Part shown: in pieces, positions 1-13,010 of the stretch | How positions within the stretch are numbered: the first letter of the stretch is position 1 | Layout of the letters: every line of letters begins with the position of its first letter | From: Bradyrhizobium iriomotense | GTDB lineage: Bacteria; Pseudomonadota; Alphaproteobacteria; Rhizobiales; Xanthobacteraceae | NCBI RefSeq assembly: GCF_018130765.1 | Contig: NZ_JAFCJZ010000007.1 | Span: forward strand, 62,001-126,000 | Length of the DNA stretch: 64,000 nt | Direction of reading: 5' to 3' | Translations under genes and position numbers: made by a program | Notes under the pieces: model-generated | What the model was told of the DNA's origin: nothing | What the model saw: the letters and a program-made list of their open reading frames with translations, nothing else | The model's database searches: none

Positions 1-471
<471 letters not shown>

Positions 472-502
472 TCGTTCATCCGTAGGAATACCGAGGACAC
501 TG

Positions 503-529
503 AAAAGGCCGGCGCAAGCCGGCCTTTTT
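503..529 (+). terminator. Rho-independent terminator of rpoC
   Basis: A nine-base stem AAGGCCGGC / GCCGGCCTT with a GCAA loop is followed by TTTTT, 31 bases after the rpoC stop. The A-run on the left arm makes it potentially bidirectional. Confidence 0.85.
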
Positions 530-664
530 GCTGCTTTGTTTGCTTGCTGCGGTGCAGGATCAACCTTTGTTCATCTTTCCTTCAGACGCAAAAGCGCTTC
601 TGCTAGGGGTGTTTAGACCGGTGGATCCCGTGACGGGGGCAGGGCCGGAGACCACGGAACTGAC

Positions 665-2725
665 ATGCTTGATCTCGCAATCGTAGGCGGCGGCCCCGGC
701 GGGCTGATGAGCGCCTGGTATCTGAAGCGTAAGCTCGGCGACCTCTGCCGCGTCACCATCTACGAGGCGTCGGACCGGCTCGGCGGCAAGATCGTCACGC
801 GCAAATTCGATTCCGCGCCCGCGATGTACGAGGCCGGCGTCGCCGAGATCTACGACTACTCGATGACGGGTCCGGATCCGCTGCGCGAGCTGATCCAGCA
901 TTTCGGCCTGCAAACGATTCCGATGGATGCCGAGCAGGTGCAGTTCGGCGGCGAGCTGCTCAACGACGTGCCCGGCATGCGCCGCAAATACGGCGCCAAG
1001 ACCGCGGCCGCGATCGAGGCGTTCCGCAAGCGCTGCACCGAAGTGATGTCGCCGATCGAATATTACGAAGGCGTCGGCGCGCACGACAACGAGAATCCCT
1101 GGGCCTACAAGACGGCCGAGCAGGTGCTCGACGAGGAGGTCGAGGACGAGACCGCAAAGCGCTTCTTCAAGGTGATGGCGCGCTCGGACATCGCGACCGA
1201 AAGCCACAACACCAACGGCCTCAACGCGCTCAAGAACTATCTGATGGACGTCGACGGCTATATCGGCCTCTATTCCATCCAGAACGGCAACGAGCAGCTG
1301 ATCGAGTGCCTGCAGTCGGAGGTCAATGCCGACATCCAGCTCAATCACCGCGTGCTCACCGTCGGCAAGGCGCCGACCGGCCGCTACCAGCTCAAGATGA
1401 TGAACGGCAAGGGCCCGGAGACGCGCGATTTCGATCTCGTGCTGGTCTGCCTGCCGCATTCCTGGCTCGCCACTGTTGGGTGGGAAGGCGAGCAGCTGCG
1501 CAAGTCGATGGTCAAGCACGTCTCCTATTTCGACCGTCCGGCGCACTATTTGCGCGTCTCGATCCTGTTCGACGAGCCGTTCTGGGGCGAGAAGATTCCC
1601 GGCGCCTGGTTCATGTCTGAAGCCTTCGGCGGCTGCTGCGTCTACAACGAGGGCGCGCGCCACGACGTCGGCAAGCATGGCGTGCTGAACTGGCTGATTC
1701 CCGGCTCCGACGCGCTGGCCTTCGCCAATCTCTCCGATCAGGAACTGATCGATGCCGCGCTGAAATCGCTGCCGGCCTCGCTCGGCGATGCGCGCGCGCA
1801 TTTCATCGAAGGCAAGATCCATCGCTGGCTGTCGTCGGTGAATGCGCTGCCGGGCGGTCTGCCCGTGCGCGACGTCATGACCAATCACCGCCCCGAGCCG
1901 AAGGAACATCCCGGGATCGTGGTGGTCGGCGACTATCTGTTCGACTCGACGCTCAACGGCCTGCTCGACTCCTCGGATGCGGCCACCGACATCATCCTGA
2001 CCGAGATGATGCGCCTGCGCCGCGAACGCGCGCAGGAGGACAAGCCGCTCTCCGACAAGATCGACCGCGACTATTTTGAGAACTATCGCGGCCTCGGTCC
2101 CTACAGCGATGCGTGGCAGCACTTCACCGATCCCGATTACGTGACAAAATTGATCGGCATCGTCTGGGGCAAGGCCAAGGGCACCAAGCTGCTCGTCGCG
2201 GGCTCGGCCAGCGGCGAACTGGTCGGCGCACTGCGCGAGCGGGGCATCGATGCCTGGGGCATCGAGAGCAACCGTGCGATCTACGCCAGGACGCCGAAGG
2301 CGCTGAAGAAGTACAACAAGCTCGGCTCGATCACCGACATGCCGTTCAAGGACGGCAGCTTCGACTTCGTGTTCGAGACCAGCCTCTGCCACGTGTCCCC
2401 GAAGCAGGTGGTCCGCGCGATCCGTGAGCTCAACCGCGTGGTCAAGACCGGCCTCGTGTTCGGCTCGGTCACCTCGGACATGGCGCCGGCTCTGATCGAC
2501 CGCTACGACCTGCTGCGCGGGGTCAAGAAGCTCGGCACCTGGTGGGAATGGTCCGAGCTGTTCTTCGGCAACGGCTTCGATCTGTCGATGCACCGCAAGG
2601 ACTGCACCGATGCGCTCTGGGAGGCGACGCTCGCCGCGGGCAAGGGCCCGGGCCAGTGGTACGCCGACGCGGACTCTTTGCGTTATTCGTTCTTCGACAA
2701 GGTCGAGGACGAGGACGACGACTAG
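665..2725 (+). CDS. FAD-dependent amine-oxidase-like protein fused to a SAM methyltransferase-like domain
   Basis: The 686-residue protein has two parts. Residues 1-450 are a flavin amine-oxidase-type module: an N-terminal dinucleotide motif (AIVGGGPGGLMSAWYL, residues 5-20), the acidic strand end YEASDRLGGKI, and a C-terminal FAD contact GIVVVGDYLFDSTLNGL. Residues about 490-650 resemble a class I methyltransferase: a degenerate motif I (LLVAGSASGELVGAL, near residue 508), acidic IESN, then the motif-II-like DGSFDFVFETSL. The protein ends in an acidic VEDEDDD tail. Neither substrate nor reaction can be read from the sequence. The ABC exporter gene follows 133 bases downstream on the same strand, so modification and export of one small molecule or lipid is a reasonable guess. 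The degenerate motif I leaves open whether SAM is bound. Confidence 0.75.
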   Translation: MLDLAIVGGGPGGLMSAWYLKRKLGDLCRVTIYEASDRLGGKIVTRKFDSAPAMYEAGVAEIYDYSMTGPDPLRELIQHFGLQTIPMDAEQVQFGGELLNDVPGMRRKYGAKTAAAIEAFRKRCTEVMSPIEYYEGVGAHDNENPWAYKTAEQVLDEEVEDETAKRFFKVMARSDIATESHNTNGLNALKNYLMDVDGYIGLYSIQNGNEQLIECLQSEVNADIQLNHRVLTVGKAPTGRYQLKMMNGKGPETRDFDLVLVCLPHSWLATVGWEGEQLRKSMVKHVSYFDRPAHYLRVSILFDEPFWGEKIPGAWFMSEAFGGCCVYNEGARHDVGKHGVLNWLIPGSDALAFANLSDQELIDAALKSLPASLGDARAHFIEGKIHRWLSSVNALPGGLPVRDVMTNHRPEPKEHPGIVVVGDYLFDSTLNGLLDSSDAATDIILTEMMRLRRERAQEDKPLSDKIDRDYFENYRGLGPYSDAWQHFTDPDYVTKLIGIVWGKAKGTKLLVAGSASGELVGALRERGIDAWGIESNRAIYARTPKALKKYNKLGSITDMPFKDGSFDFVFETSLCHVSPKQVVRAIRELNRVVKTGLVFGSVTSDMAPALIDRYDLLRGVKKLGTWWEWSELFFGNGFDLSMHRKDCTDALWEATLAAGKGPGQWYADADSLRYSFFDKVEDEDDD

Positions 2726-2858
2726 CCCAAGGGATTGGGTGAATTCGCCAATTGCTTTGCCGAATTCATCGTGATCGCATAGAATCGGGGCAATAGCGGC
2801 TCTCCGCTATCTCCTGCTTTCTCTGCGGTCATGCCGGCCGTCAGCATCGGTTGGTTTC

Positions 2859-4892
2859 ATGGCGTCCAAGCCTCTCTCGCCCGACAAACAGAAGCTCGCT
2901 GCCGAAGAGGCGGCCGAGCTCGACGACAAGCTCGCCTCCGCCGCCAAGCCCGATCTCGAAGACGACGAGGACGACGAAGACGAGAAGGATGACGAGCTGG
3001 AGCTCGACGACGACGATGAGGACGAGGACCTCGTCGTCTTTACCGCGCGCGAGGCCGCCGGCGCGCTCGCGACCATCCTGGCTTTCGTCAAGCCCTATCT
3101 GGCCAACTACAAGCGGATGCTGTCATTCGTGGCGTTCGGCGTCGTCGTCGAGACGCTGTTCAACGTCATCATGCCGCTCAGCCTGAAATACCTGATCGAC
3201 GACGCGCTCGGCGAGGAGGATTTCCAGGCGCTGTACAAGATCCTCGGCGTGCTCGCGACCGCCGGCATCTTCACCTCGATCGTCGCGGTCTGGTACGAGC
3301 GCTGGGACGCGAGGCTGGCGGCCTGCGTCATCTCAGACGTCCGCAAGCGTCTGTTCGAGCACGTCCAGGACCTGCCGGCAGCCTATTTCGGCCGCACCAA
3401 GCGCGGCGAGATCCTGTCGCGCTTCTCGGTCGACCTCTCGGCCTTCGAAGGCTCGGTGAAGACCTTCGCCAACAGCGCGGCGCTGCCGTTCCTGGAATTG
3501 GTCGCCGGCATCATCCTGATGGTGTTTTTGAACTGGCAGCTCGCTGTGGTCGCGCTGCTGGTGTTCCCGATCACGCTGATCGGGCCGCGCATCCTCACCC
3601 CGAAGGCGGTGCAGGCCAATTACGAGCAGAAGCAGAACGAAGCCGCGCTGCTCGGCATGGTGCAGGAGAACATCGGCGCCCAGGCCGTGATCAAGGCGTT
3701 CAGCCTGCAGCGCAAGATGTTCGGCTTCTTCGCCTTCCGCAACGACGAGACGCGCAACAGGATCGCCTCGGCCGCCTTCCTGTCGACCATGGTGGAGCGG
3801 ACGGTCACGATCTCGGTCTTGCTGCTGCACCTCGTGGTGCTCGCGATCGGTGCGTATCTGGCGACCAAGGGCCAGATCACCATCGGCACCTTCGTTACCT
3901 TCGAGAGCGCTTTCTGGGAGGTCTCCTACAACATCGCCCATGTGATGCATTTCATTCCGGTGTCGATCTCCTCGGCCGCCGCGATCCGGCACATCCAGGA
4001 GCTGCTCGACGAGCCGACGCGCGGCGCCGATCGTCCCGGCGCGCCCGATCTGCCGCGTATCACCCACGACATCACCTTCGACCGCGTGACGTTCCAGTAC
4101 GAGGGCAGCCAGACGCCGGTGCTGGACAATCTCAGCCTCAAGCTGAATGCCGGCAAGAGCATCGCCATCGTCGGACCCTCGGGCTCCGGCAAGAGCACGC
4201 TGCTCAACCTGATCCTGCGGCTGTACGTGCCGGACGAGGGACGCGTCACCATCGACGGCGTCGATGTCCGCAAGGTGACGCTGGATTCGCTGCGTCGGAG
4301 CATGGCCGTGGTGTTCCAGGAGAACATGCTGTTCAACATGTCGATCCGCGAGAACATCCGGCTCGGCAAGGAAGGCGCGACCGACGCGGAGGTGGAGGAC
4401 GCCGCCAAGAAGGCCGAGATCCACCGCTACATCATGAGCCTGCCGCACCGCTACGACACGCAGGTCGGCGAGCGCGGCGATACGCTCTCGGGCGGCCAGC
4501 GCCAGCGCATCGCGATCGCGCGCGCGATCATCCGCAATCCGTCCGTGCTGCTGCTAGACGAAGCGACCTCGGCGCTCGACCAGACCACGGAAGCCGCGAT
4601 CAACCGCACGCTGCTGAAGGTCGCCAAGGGCCGCACCATGATCTGGTCCACCCACCGCCTGACCTCGGTGGTCGAGATGGACGAGATCATCGTGATTTCA
4701 GGGGGCAGGGCGATCGAGCGCGGCTCGCATGCCGAGCTGCTTGCCAAGAACGGCACCTATCGCCAGCTGTGGAACGACCAGATCCACCAGCCGCACGGCG
4801 CTGTGGCTCAGGCCGATGACGACAGCGACGATGACGACGAGGATGAAGACGACCTCGAGGATGATGAGGACGAGGACGACGAGGAGGAGTGA
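2859..4892 (+). CDS. ABC exporter half-transporter (membrane domain plus ATPase) with acidic tails
   Basis: This is a 677-residue type IV ABC exporter of the MsbA/multidrug class, likely homodimeric in the inner membrane. A D/E-rich stretch occupies residues 33-57, the six-helix membrane domain about 75-370, and the nucleotide-binding domain about 385-620. Visible motifs are Walker A GPSGSGKST (near 438), signature LSGGQRQRIAIARAI (near 543), Walker B SVLLLDEATSALD (near 560) and the H-loop STHRL (near 598). The last 27 or so residues are again almost all Asp and Glu. Acidic extensions at both ends are not usual for this family. The substrate is unknown. The gene sits downstream of the FAD/methyltransferase gene, and its 3' 85 bases overlap the convergent monooxygenase gene. 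Confidence 0.9.
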   Translation: MASKPLSPDKQKLAAEEAAELDDKLASAAKPDLEDDEDDEDEKDDELELDDDDEDEDLVVFTAREAAGALATILAFVKPYLANYKRMLSFVAFGVVVETLFNVIMPLSLKYLIDDALGEEDFQALYKILGVLATAGIFTSIVAVWYERWDARLAACVISDVRKRLFEHVQDLPAAYFGRTKRGEILSRFSVDLSAFEGSVKTFANSAALPFLELVAGIILMVFLNWQLAVVALLVFPITLIGPRILTPKAVQANYEQKQNEAALLGMVQENIGAQAVIKAFSLQRKMFGFFAFRNDETRNRIASAAFLSTMVERTVTISVLLLHLVVLAIGAYLATKGQITIGTFVTFESAFWEVSYNIAHVMHFIPVSISSAAAIRHIQELLDEPTRGADRPGAPDLPRITHDITFDRVTFQYEGSQTPVLDNLSLKLNAGKSIAIVGPSGSGKSTLLNLILRLYVPDEGRVTIDGVDVRKVTLDSLRRSMAVVFQENMLFNMSIRENIRLGKEGATDAEVEDAAKKAEIHRYIMSLPHRYDTQVGERGDTLSGGQRQRIAIARAIIRNPSVLLLDEATSALDQTTEAAINRTLLKVAKGRTMIWSTHRLTSVVEMDEIIVISGGRAIERGSHAELLAKNGTYRQLWNDQIHQPHGAVAQADDDSDDDDEDEDDLEDDEDEDDEEE

Positions 4893-6058
4893 CCGAGGAA
4901 GTTCGGCTCCAGATCGAAAGCGCCCCCGAGCGGTCGCAACAGCCCCTGAACCGACCAGGCGATGAAGCGCGCCCAGCGCTGCGCAGTCCAGTATGGGTTC
5001 GTGGCGGTCGAAACTGAGCGGAAGTCGAACGCCTTCGCCGCCGACCATTGGTCGCAGGCCCGCTTGACCGGATCGGCGTAGAATGCGGCGACCTTGGCGG
5101 CATCCATCCCGTCGGAGGCCAGCCATTGCGGAATGTAGTGGTTGCAGAGCCGCTCGACGTCCGTGAAGACCTTGTCGCAGCCGGTCCCGGCGACCGGGCA
5201 GGAGGTCGAAAAGGCATCGCCCACCAGCACGAGCCCGGGCTGGCCCCTTGCATCGTTCACATAGAGATCCACGGGGCGGATCGTCATTTCACTGACAATG
5301 TCGAACGGGCCGGTGATGCGCTTGAGCCGGGGCAGGGCGGCATGCAGGGTCTCGGCTGGGGCGCGGCGCAGCTCACGCAGCCAGGGATCGTCGAAGCCGC
5401 GATAGACGAACAAATTGGCGCGCATCCGCGTGCCGATCGGAAACAGGCTGATATAGGGGATGCGGTCGCTCGGCCGTTCCGAAAAGTAGGTGAGGGCCGG
5501 GAAGTCGAACGAAGTCCGTCCCGCCGGCGTCACATCGAATCCGATTGAGATCGAATGGCAGGCGCTGATGACCTTGCGGGTGATGCCGAGCTGGTGGCGC
5601 AGGCCGACATTCAGGCCGTTGGCGAGCACGACCAGGCGAGCCGAGATGGTCTCGTCATTGGAGAGTGTGACCCTCTGCCGCTCCGGGCTGGTCTCGACCG
5701 CGACAGTCTTGGCCCAGATTCGCTCGACGGTTGCAGGGATTTCGTCGCGGACGGCGTTGACCAGGGAATCGTAGCGGATGTTGAACTGCCGGCTCGGCGC
5801 CTTGTCGAGCAGATGGCCGAATCTCGCGATCCAGTTCTCGCCCGAATAGATCGCGCGCCGCAGCACCGATTCTGCGATTCCGGTCTTCAGGAATCGCTCG
5901 ACCTGCACCTCGCCGCTGAGTTTTTCGACTCGAAAGTCCGGCGGATAGCTCTCATGCGGATCGATCAGCACCGCCGAAATGTCGGCGCGGCCGAGCATCG
6001 CGGCGGCGGTCGAGCCGGACAATCCCCCGCCGATAATGGCAATGTCGGTGTACCGCAT
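4808..6058 (-). CDS. FAD-dependent monooxygenase-like oxidoreductase with poly-serine tail
   Basis: The 416-residue protein is of the group A flavoprotein monooxygenase/halogenase-like fold. It begins with a Rossmann motif (DIAIIGGGLSGSTAAAML) and has the second FAD motif GLVLVGDAFSTSCPVAGTG near residue 280, the GD...P pattern of this class. No tryptophan-halogenase WxWxIP motif is visible, so oxygenation or reduction is likelier than halogenation. The last 28 or so residues are nearly all serine, because they are read from the strand opposite the Asp/Glu tail of the ABC exporter (85-base convergent overlap). The functional protein may therefore end near residue 388 with an incidental tail. 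It may act with the neighbouring FAD/methyltransferase protein, which is inferred from position only. Confidence 0.8.
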   Translation of the reverse strand: MRYTDIAIIGGGLSGSTAAAMLGRADISAVLIDPHESYPPDFRVEKLSGEVQVERFLKTGIAESVLRRAIYSGENWIARFGHLLDKAPSRQFNIRYDSLVNAVRDEIPATVERIWAKTVAVETSPERQRVTLSNDETISARLVVLANGLNVGLRHQLGITRKVISACHSISIGFDVTPAGRTSFDFPALTYFSERPSDRIPYISLFPIGTRMRANLFVYRGFDDPWLRELRRAPAETLHAALPRLKRITGPFDIVSEMTIRPVDLYVNDARGQPGLVLVGDAFSTSCPVAGTGCDKVFTDVERLCNHYIPQWLASDGMDAAKVAAFYADPVKRACDQWSAAKAFDFRSVSTATNPYWTAQRWARFIAWSVQGLLRPLGGAFDLEPNFLGHSSSSSSSSSSSRSSSSSSSSSLSSSA

Positions 6059-6267
6059 GACGCAAATCTCTGCCGAAGGCGGCAGATTGACGCATCAACA
6101 GCAAAAAAAGCCTTAGCACGGGTTATAAAAGTATATTTCGCCCGGGTATAAATAGGTCATTGGGGTGGCGGAACAAGCCCTGCGTTCCCATATCCGCGCG
6201 AGGCGGTGAGTGCGGTAAACGTCGATTTCGACAGGCGCGAGAAGCGTTTTGTGACTGTCGTTTCACC

Positions 6268-6296
6268 TTGACTTGACCGATTCTCACTTATAGAAA
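6268..6296 (+). promoter_or_regulatory. Candidate sigma70 promoter of the str operon
   Basis: TTGACT at 6268-6273 and TAGAAA at 6291-6296 are spaced by 17 bases; TATAGA at 6289-6294 (15-base spacing) is an alternative -10. The site lies in the AT-richer part of the leader. This placement would give a leader of about 430 bases before rpsL. Confidence 0.35.
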
Positions 6297-6446
6297 GCGC
6301 CTCACTTAACGACAGGCGGTGAGCATCGCCAGCGTCGGAACGGGCCACCCGTTGATCCCTTAGGGGGTCGCTTAGGCGGGCACCAACCTCGACGAATGCC
6401 GCTCAAACGCTGTCGATCATAGCTAGGCAATGCCAGTGCGATTCTA

Positions 6447-6473
6447 GTTCTCTTGAGATTGTTCTCTTGAGAT
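6447..6473 (+). repeat. Tandem direct repeat, 13 bases with period 14
   Basis: GTTCTCTTGAGAT occurs at 6447-6459 and again at 6461-6473. It could be a paired protein-binding site or a recent slippage product. Nothing else in the window matches it. Confidence 0.6.
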
Positions 6474-6730
6474 CGAATTCGGATGCATGACCTCGGTGCG
6501 CAAGCCGCAGCTTCACGCTGATTGGCCTGAAAACTGCGGTCCTCTGTGGCGTCGTAACGCTTTCCGCTCGGTGATGGAGCGGTTGGCGCAATTTCGCTTT
6601 GTGCGGATTGTTCCGCTTGAGGCGGCCTCGTCGGGCGGGTGGCTCGAAACGAATTTGCGGTCCCGGCAACGGGCCGCGGCAAGACAGCGGGCCCGGAAGG
6701 GGCCGCGGCAGAACAAAGGGTAAGGCCAGG

Positions 6731-7102
6731 ATGCCGACGATCAACCAGCTGATCGCTCAACCGCGGGAAGTGCAGAAGTCGCGCAAGAAGGTGCCGGCGC
6801 TGCAGCAGTCGCCTCAGAAGCGTGGTGTTTGCACCCGCGTCTACACCACGACCCCGAAGAAGCCGAACTCGGCGCTTCGTAAGGTCGCTAAGGTGCGCCT
6901 GACCAACGGCTTCGAGGTGATCGGCTACATCCCCGGCGAGGGCCATAACCTCCAGGAGCACTCGGTGGTCATGATCCGCGGCGGTCGCGTCAAGGACTTG
7001 CCCGGCGTGCGCTACCACATCCTCCGCGGCGTTCTGGATACCCAGGGCGTCAAGAACCGTAAGCAGCGTCGTTCGAAGTACGGCGCCAAGCGTCCGAAGT
7101 AA
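6731..7102 (+). CDS. rpsL: 30S ribosomal protein S12
   Basis: S12 shapes the decoding centre of the small subunit. The start at [12 protein letters not shown] gives 123 residues, the normal family length; an in-frame upstream extension to 6599 is unlike any S12. The decoding loops [14 protein letters not shown] and [15 protein letters not shown] are intact and carry the lysines (E. coli K42 and K87) found in streptomycin-sensitive forms. It is the first gene of the str operon, 15 bases ahead of rpsG. Confidence 0.98.
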   Translation: MPTINQLIAQPREVQKSRKKVPALQQSPQKRGVCTRVYTTTPKKPNSALRKVAKVRLTNGFEVIGYIPGEGHNLQEHSVVMIRGGRVKDLPGVRYHILRGVLDTQGVKNRKQRRSKYGAKRPK

Positions 7103-7588
<486 letters not shown>

Positions 7589-7618
7589 CGGCGACACACG
7601 GAATCTAAGGAACAACCC

Positions 7619-9691
<2,073 letters not shown>

Positions 9692-9731
9692 TTGTCGTCG
9701 GTTGAAAGCTGACGATTGAACGGAGAGTCAA

Positions 9732-10922
<1,191 letters not shown>

Positions 10923-10938
10923 TTACGAGAAAAGGGAC

Positions 10939-10979
10939 GGCGAGTAGCGAATGGCAACATTCGCTATTCGCTATTCGCC
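10939..10979. repeat. Inverted repeat between tuf and rpsJ
   Basis: Fourteen-base arms (10939-10952 and 10966-10979) built on TAGCGAAT / ATTCGCTA units pair with a single mismatch around a 13-base loop. The unit ATTCGCT is iterated on the right arm, so alternative pairings exist. There is no T-run. The pattern resembles short mobile palindromes of bradyrhizobia. Confidence 0.65.
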
Positions 10980-11003
10980 ACCCACTGAAGAGAGACCACG
11001 GCA

Positions 11004-11312
11004 ATGAACGGCCAAAACATTCGTATCCGTCTCAAGGCGTTCGACCATCGTATCCTCGATACGTCGACCCGTGAGATCGTGAACACGGCGAAGCGCACCG
11101 GCGCGCAGGTCCGCGGACCCATTCCGCTGCCCACCCGCATCGAGAAGTTCACCGTCAACCGTTCGCCCCACGTCGACAAGAAGAGCCGCGAACAGTTCGA
11201 GATGCGCACCCACAAGCGCCTGCTCGACATCGTCGATCCGACCCCGCAGACCGTCGATGCTTTGATGAAGCTCGACCTGGCCGCCGGTGTCGACGTCGAG
11301 ATCAAGCTCTAA
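11004..11312 (+). CDS. rpsJ: 30S ribosomal protein S10 (NusE)
   Basis: S10 is a 30S head protein and, as NusE, a partner of NusB and NusG in coupled transcription. The 102-residue product starts [19 protein letters not shown] and includes [21 protein letters not shown], the loop typical of the family. It opens the S10 cluster, 81 bases after tuf. The gap holds a palindromic repeat and no promoter I could assign with confidence, so str and S10 genes may be co-transcribed. Confidence 0.98.
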
Positions 11313-11363
11313 GATTTTGGATCCCGTTCGCGAAAGCGGACAAAGAGAACAGGAAGCAAGCCG

Positions 11364-12077
11364 ATGCGCTCCGGAGTGATCGCACAAAAGGTCGGGATGA
11401 CGCGGGTCTTTACGGAGGCCGGCGAACATATCCCCGTGACCGTGCTGAAGCTCGGCAATTGCCAGGTCGTAGGCCACCGCACCGAAGAGAAGAACGGTTA
11501 CGTCGCGCTCCAGCTCGGTTCTGGTGCCCGCAAGACCGTTTACATGCCCAAGGCCGAGCGCGGCCAGTTCGCGGTCGCCAAGGTCGAGCCGAAGCGCCGG
11601 GTCGAGGAGTTCCGCGTCACCGCGGACGCCATGATCCCGGTCGGCGCCGAGATCCAGGCCGATCACTTCGTCGTCGGCCAGTTCGTCGATGTCACCGGCA
11701 CCTCGGTCGGTAAGGGCTTCGCGGGCGGTATGAAGCGCTGGAACTTCGGCGGTCTGCGCGCCACGCACGGTGTGTCGATCTCGCACCGCTCGATCGGTTC
11801 GACCGGTGGTCGTCAGGACCCCGGCAAGACCTGGAAGAACAAGAAGATGCCCGGCCACATGGGTGTCGATCGCATCACCACGCTCAACCTTCGCGTCGTC
11901 CAGACCGATGTCGAGCGCGGCCTGATCCTCGTCGAAGGTGCCGTTCCCGGCTCCAAGGGCGGCTGGATCCGCGTGCGCGACGCCGTCAAGAAGCCGCTGC
12001 CGAAGGACGCTCCGAAGCCCGGCAAGTTCAAGGTTGCTGGCGACGCGGAAGCCGCTCCGGCTGCGCAGGAGGCGTGA
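11364..12077 (+). CDS. rplC: 50S ribosomal protein L3
   Basis: L3 is an early assembly protein that reaches toward the peptidyl-transferase centre. The 237-residue protein starts [20 protein letters not shown]. The central loop segment [20 protein letters not shown] contains the glutamine that PrmB methylates in other bacteria. Compared with E. coli L3 (209 residues) there is a C-terminal Lys/Ala/Pro-rich extension ending [12 protein letters not shown]. The stop is separated from the rplD start by a single base. Confidence 0.97.
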   Translation: MRSGVIAQKVGMTRVFTEAGEHIPVTVLKLGNCQVVGHRTEEKNGYVALQLGSGARKTVYMPKAERGQFAVAKVEPKRRVEEFRVTADAMIPVGAEIQADHFVVGQFVDVTGTSVGKGFAGGMKRWNFGGLRATHGVSISHRSIGSTGGRQDPGKTWKNKKMPGHMGVDRITTLNLRVVQTDVERGLILVEGAVPGSKGGWIRVRDAVKKPLPKDAPKPGKFKVAGDAEAAPAAQEA

Positions 12078-12078
12078 G

Positions 12079-12699
12079 ATGGAACTGAAAGTCACCACCC
12101 TCGAAGGTAAGGAAGCCGGCTCCGTCCAGCTCTCCGACGCCATCTTCGGTCTCGAGCCGCGCGAGGACATCATCGCGCGCTGCGTGCAGTGGCAGCTCAA
12201 CAAGCGCCAGGCCGGCACGCACAAGGCCAAGGGCCGCGCCGAGATCTGGCGCACCGGCAAGAAGATGTACAAGCAGAAGGGCACCGGCGGTGCTCGTCAT
12301 GGCTCGGCCCGTGTGCCGCAGTTCCGTGGCGGTGGCCGTGCCTTCGGTCCGGTGGTGCGTTCGCACGCCACCGACCTGCCGAAGAAGGTCCGCGCGCTCG
12401 CTCTCAAGCATGCGCTCTCGGCCAAGGCCAAGGACGGCGATCTCGTCGTGATCGAGAAGGCCGCGCTGGAAGCCGCCAAGACCAAGGCGCTGCTCGGTCA
12501 CTTCTCGGGCCTCGGCCTGACCAACGCGCTGATCATCGACGGTGCCGAGCTCAACAACGGCTTCGCCGCTGCGGCCCGCAACATCCCGAACATGGACGTG
12601 CTGCCGATCCAGGGCATCAACGTCTATGACATCCTGCGCCGTCAGAAGCTCGTTCTGACCAAGGCCGCCATCGATGCGCTGGAGGCGCGCTTCAAATGA
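12079..12699 (+). CDS. rplD: 50S ribosomal protein L4
   Basis: L4 lines the nascent-peptide tunnel. The ATG at 12079, one base after the rplC stop, gives a 206-residue protein starting [16 protein letters not shown], matching family length; the longer frame from 11938 would lie inside rplC. The tunnel loop is recognisable in [16 protein letters not shown]. In gammaproteobacteria L4 autoregulates the S10 operon by attenuation; no equivalent leader could be identified before rpsJ. The last codons overlap rplW by four bases (ATGA), suggesting coupled translation. Confidence 0.97.
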   Translation: MELKVTTLEGKEAGSVQLSDAIFGLEPREDIIARCVQWQLNKRQAGTHKAKGRAEIWRTGKKMYKQKGTGGARHGSARVPQFRGGGRAFGPVVRSHATDLPKKVRALALKHALSAKAKDGDLVVIEKAALEAAKTKALLGHFSGLGLTNALIIDGAELNNGFAAAARNIPNMDVLPIQGINVYDILRRQKLVLTKAAIDALEARFK

Positions 12700-12998
12700 C
12701 GAAGAACATCGAGCCTCGCCACTACGACGTGATCCTGTCGCCGGTCGTGACCGAAAAGGCGACGATCGCCTCGGAGCACAACAAGGTGCTGTTCAAGGTG
12801 GCCGCGAAGGCGACCAAGCCGCAGATCAAGGAAGCGATCGAGAAGCTGTTCGACGTCAAGGTCAAGAGCGTCAACACGCTGGTCCGCAAGGGCAAGGTCA
12901 AGGCCTTCCGCGGCAATCTCGGTTCGCAGTCGAACACCAAGCGCGCGATCGTGACCCTCGAAGAGGGCCACCGGATCGACGTCACCACCGGTCTGTAA
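12696..12998 (+). CDS. rplW: 50S ribosomal protein L23
   Basis: L23 sits at the tunnel exit, where trigger factor, SRP and the SecY translocon dock. The 100-residue protein starts [20 protein letters not shown] and carries the extended loop [20 protein letters not shown]. The start codon overlaps the rplD stop. rplB follows after 12 bases. Confidence 0.97.
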   Translation: MTKNIEPRHYDVILSPVVTEKATIASEHNKVLFKVAAKATKPQIKEAIEKLFDVKVKSVNTLVRKGKVKAFRGNLGSQSNTKRAIVTLEEGHRIDVTTGL

Positions 12999-13010
12999 GG
13001 TCGTACGACG

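Larger units (their letters stand above)
6059..6730. other. Gene-free leader region before rpsL
   Basis: These 672 bases have no convincing gene; the short frames in them do not resemble proteins I know. The left third is AT-rich for this genome (6115-6160), consistent with promoters. A sigma70-like promoter facing rpsL is proposed at 6268-6296 and a 13-base tandem repeat lies at 6447-6473. The last 250 bases are GC-rich and could form a structured 5' untranslated region of the str operon. Confidence 0.5.

Noticed and set aside
560..2593. 677-residue minus-strand open frame opposite the FAD/methyltransferase gene
   Set aside because: Composition (His/Asp/Arg/Ala-rich) is that of GC-rich antisense frames; the plus strand has clear FAD motifs.
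4808..6058. Tryptophan halogenase
   Set aside because: The fold is similar, but no WxWxIP motif is visible, so only a flavoprotein monooxygenase-like call is supported.
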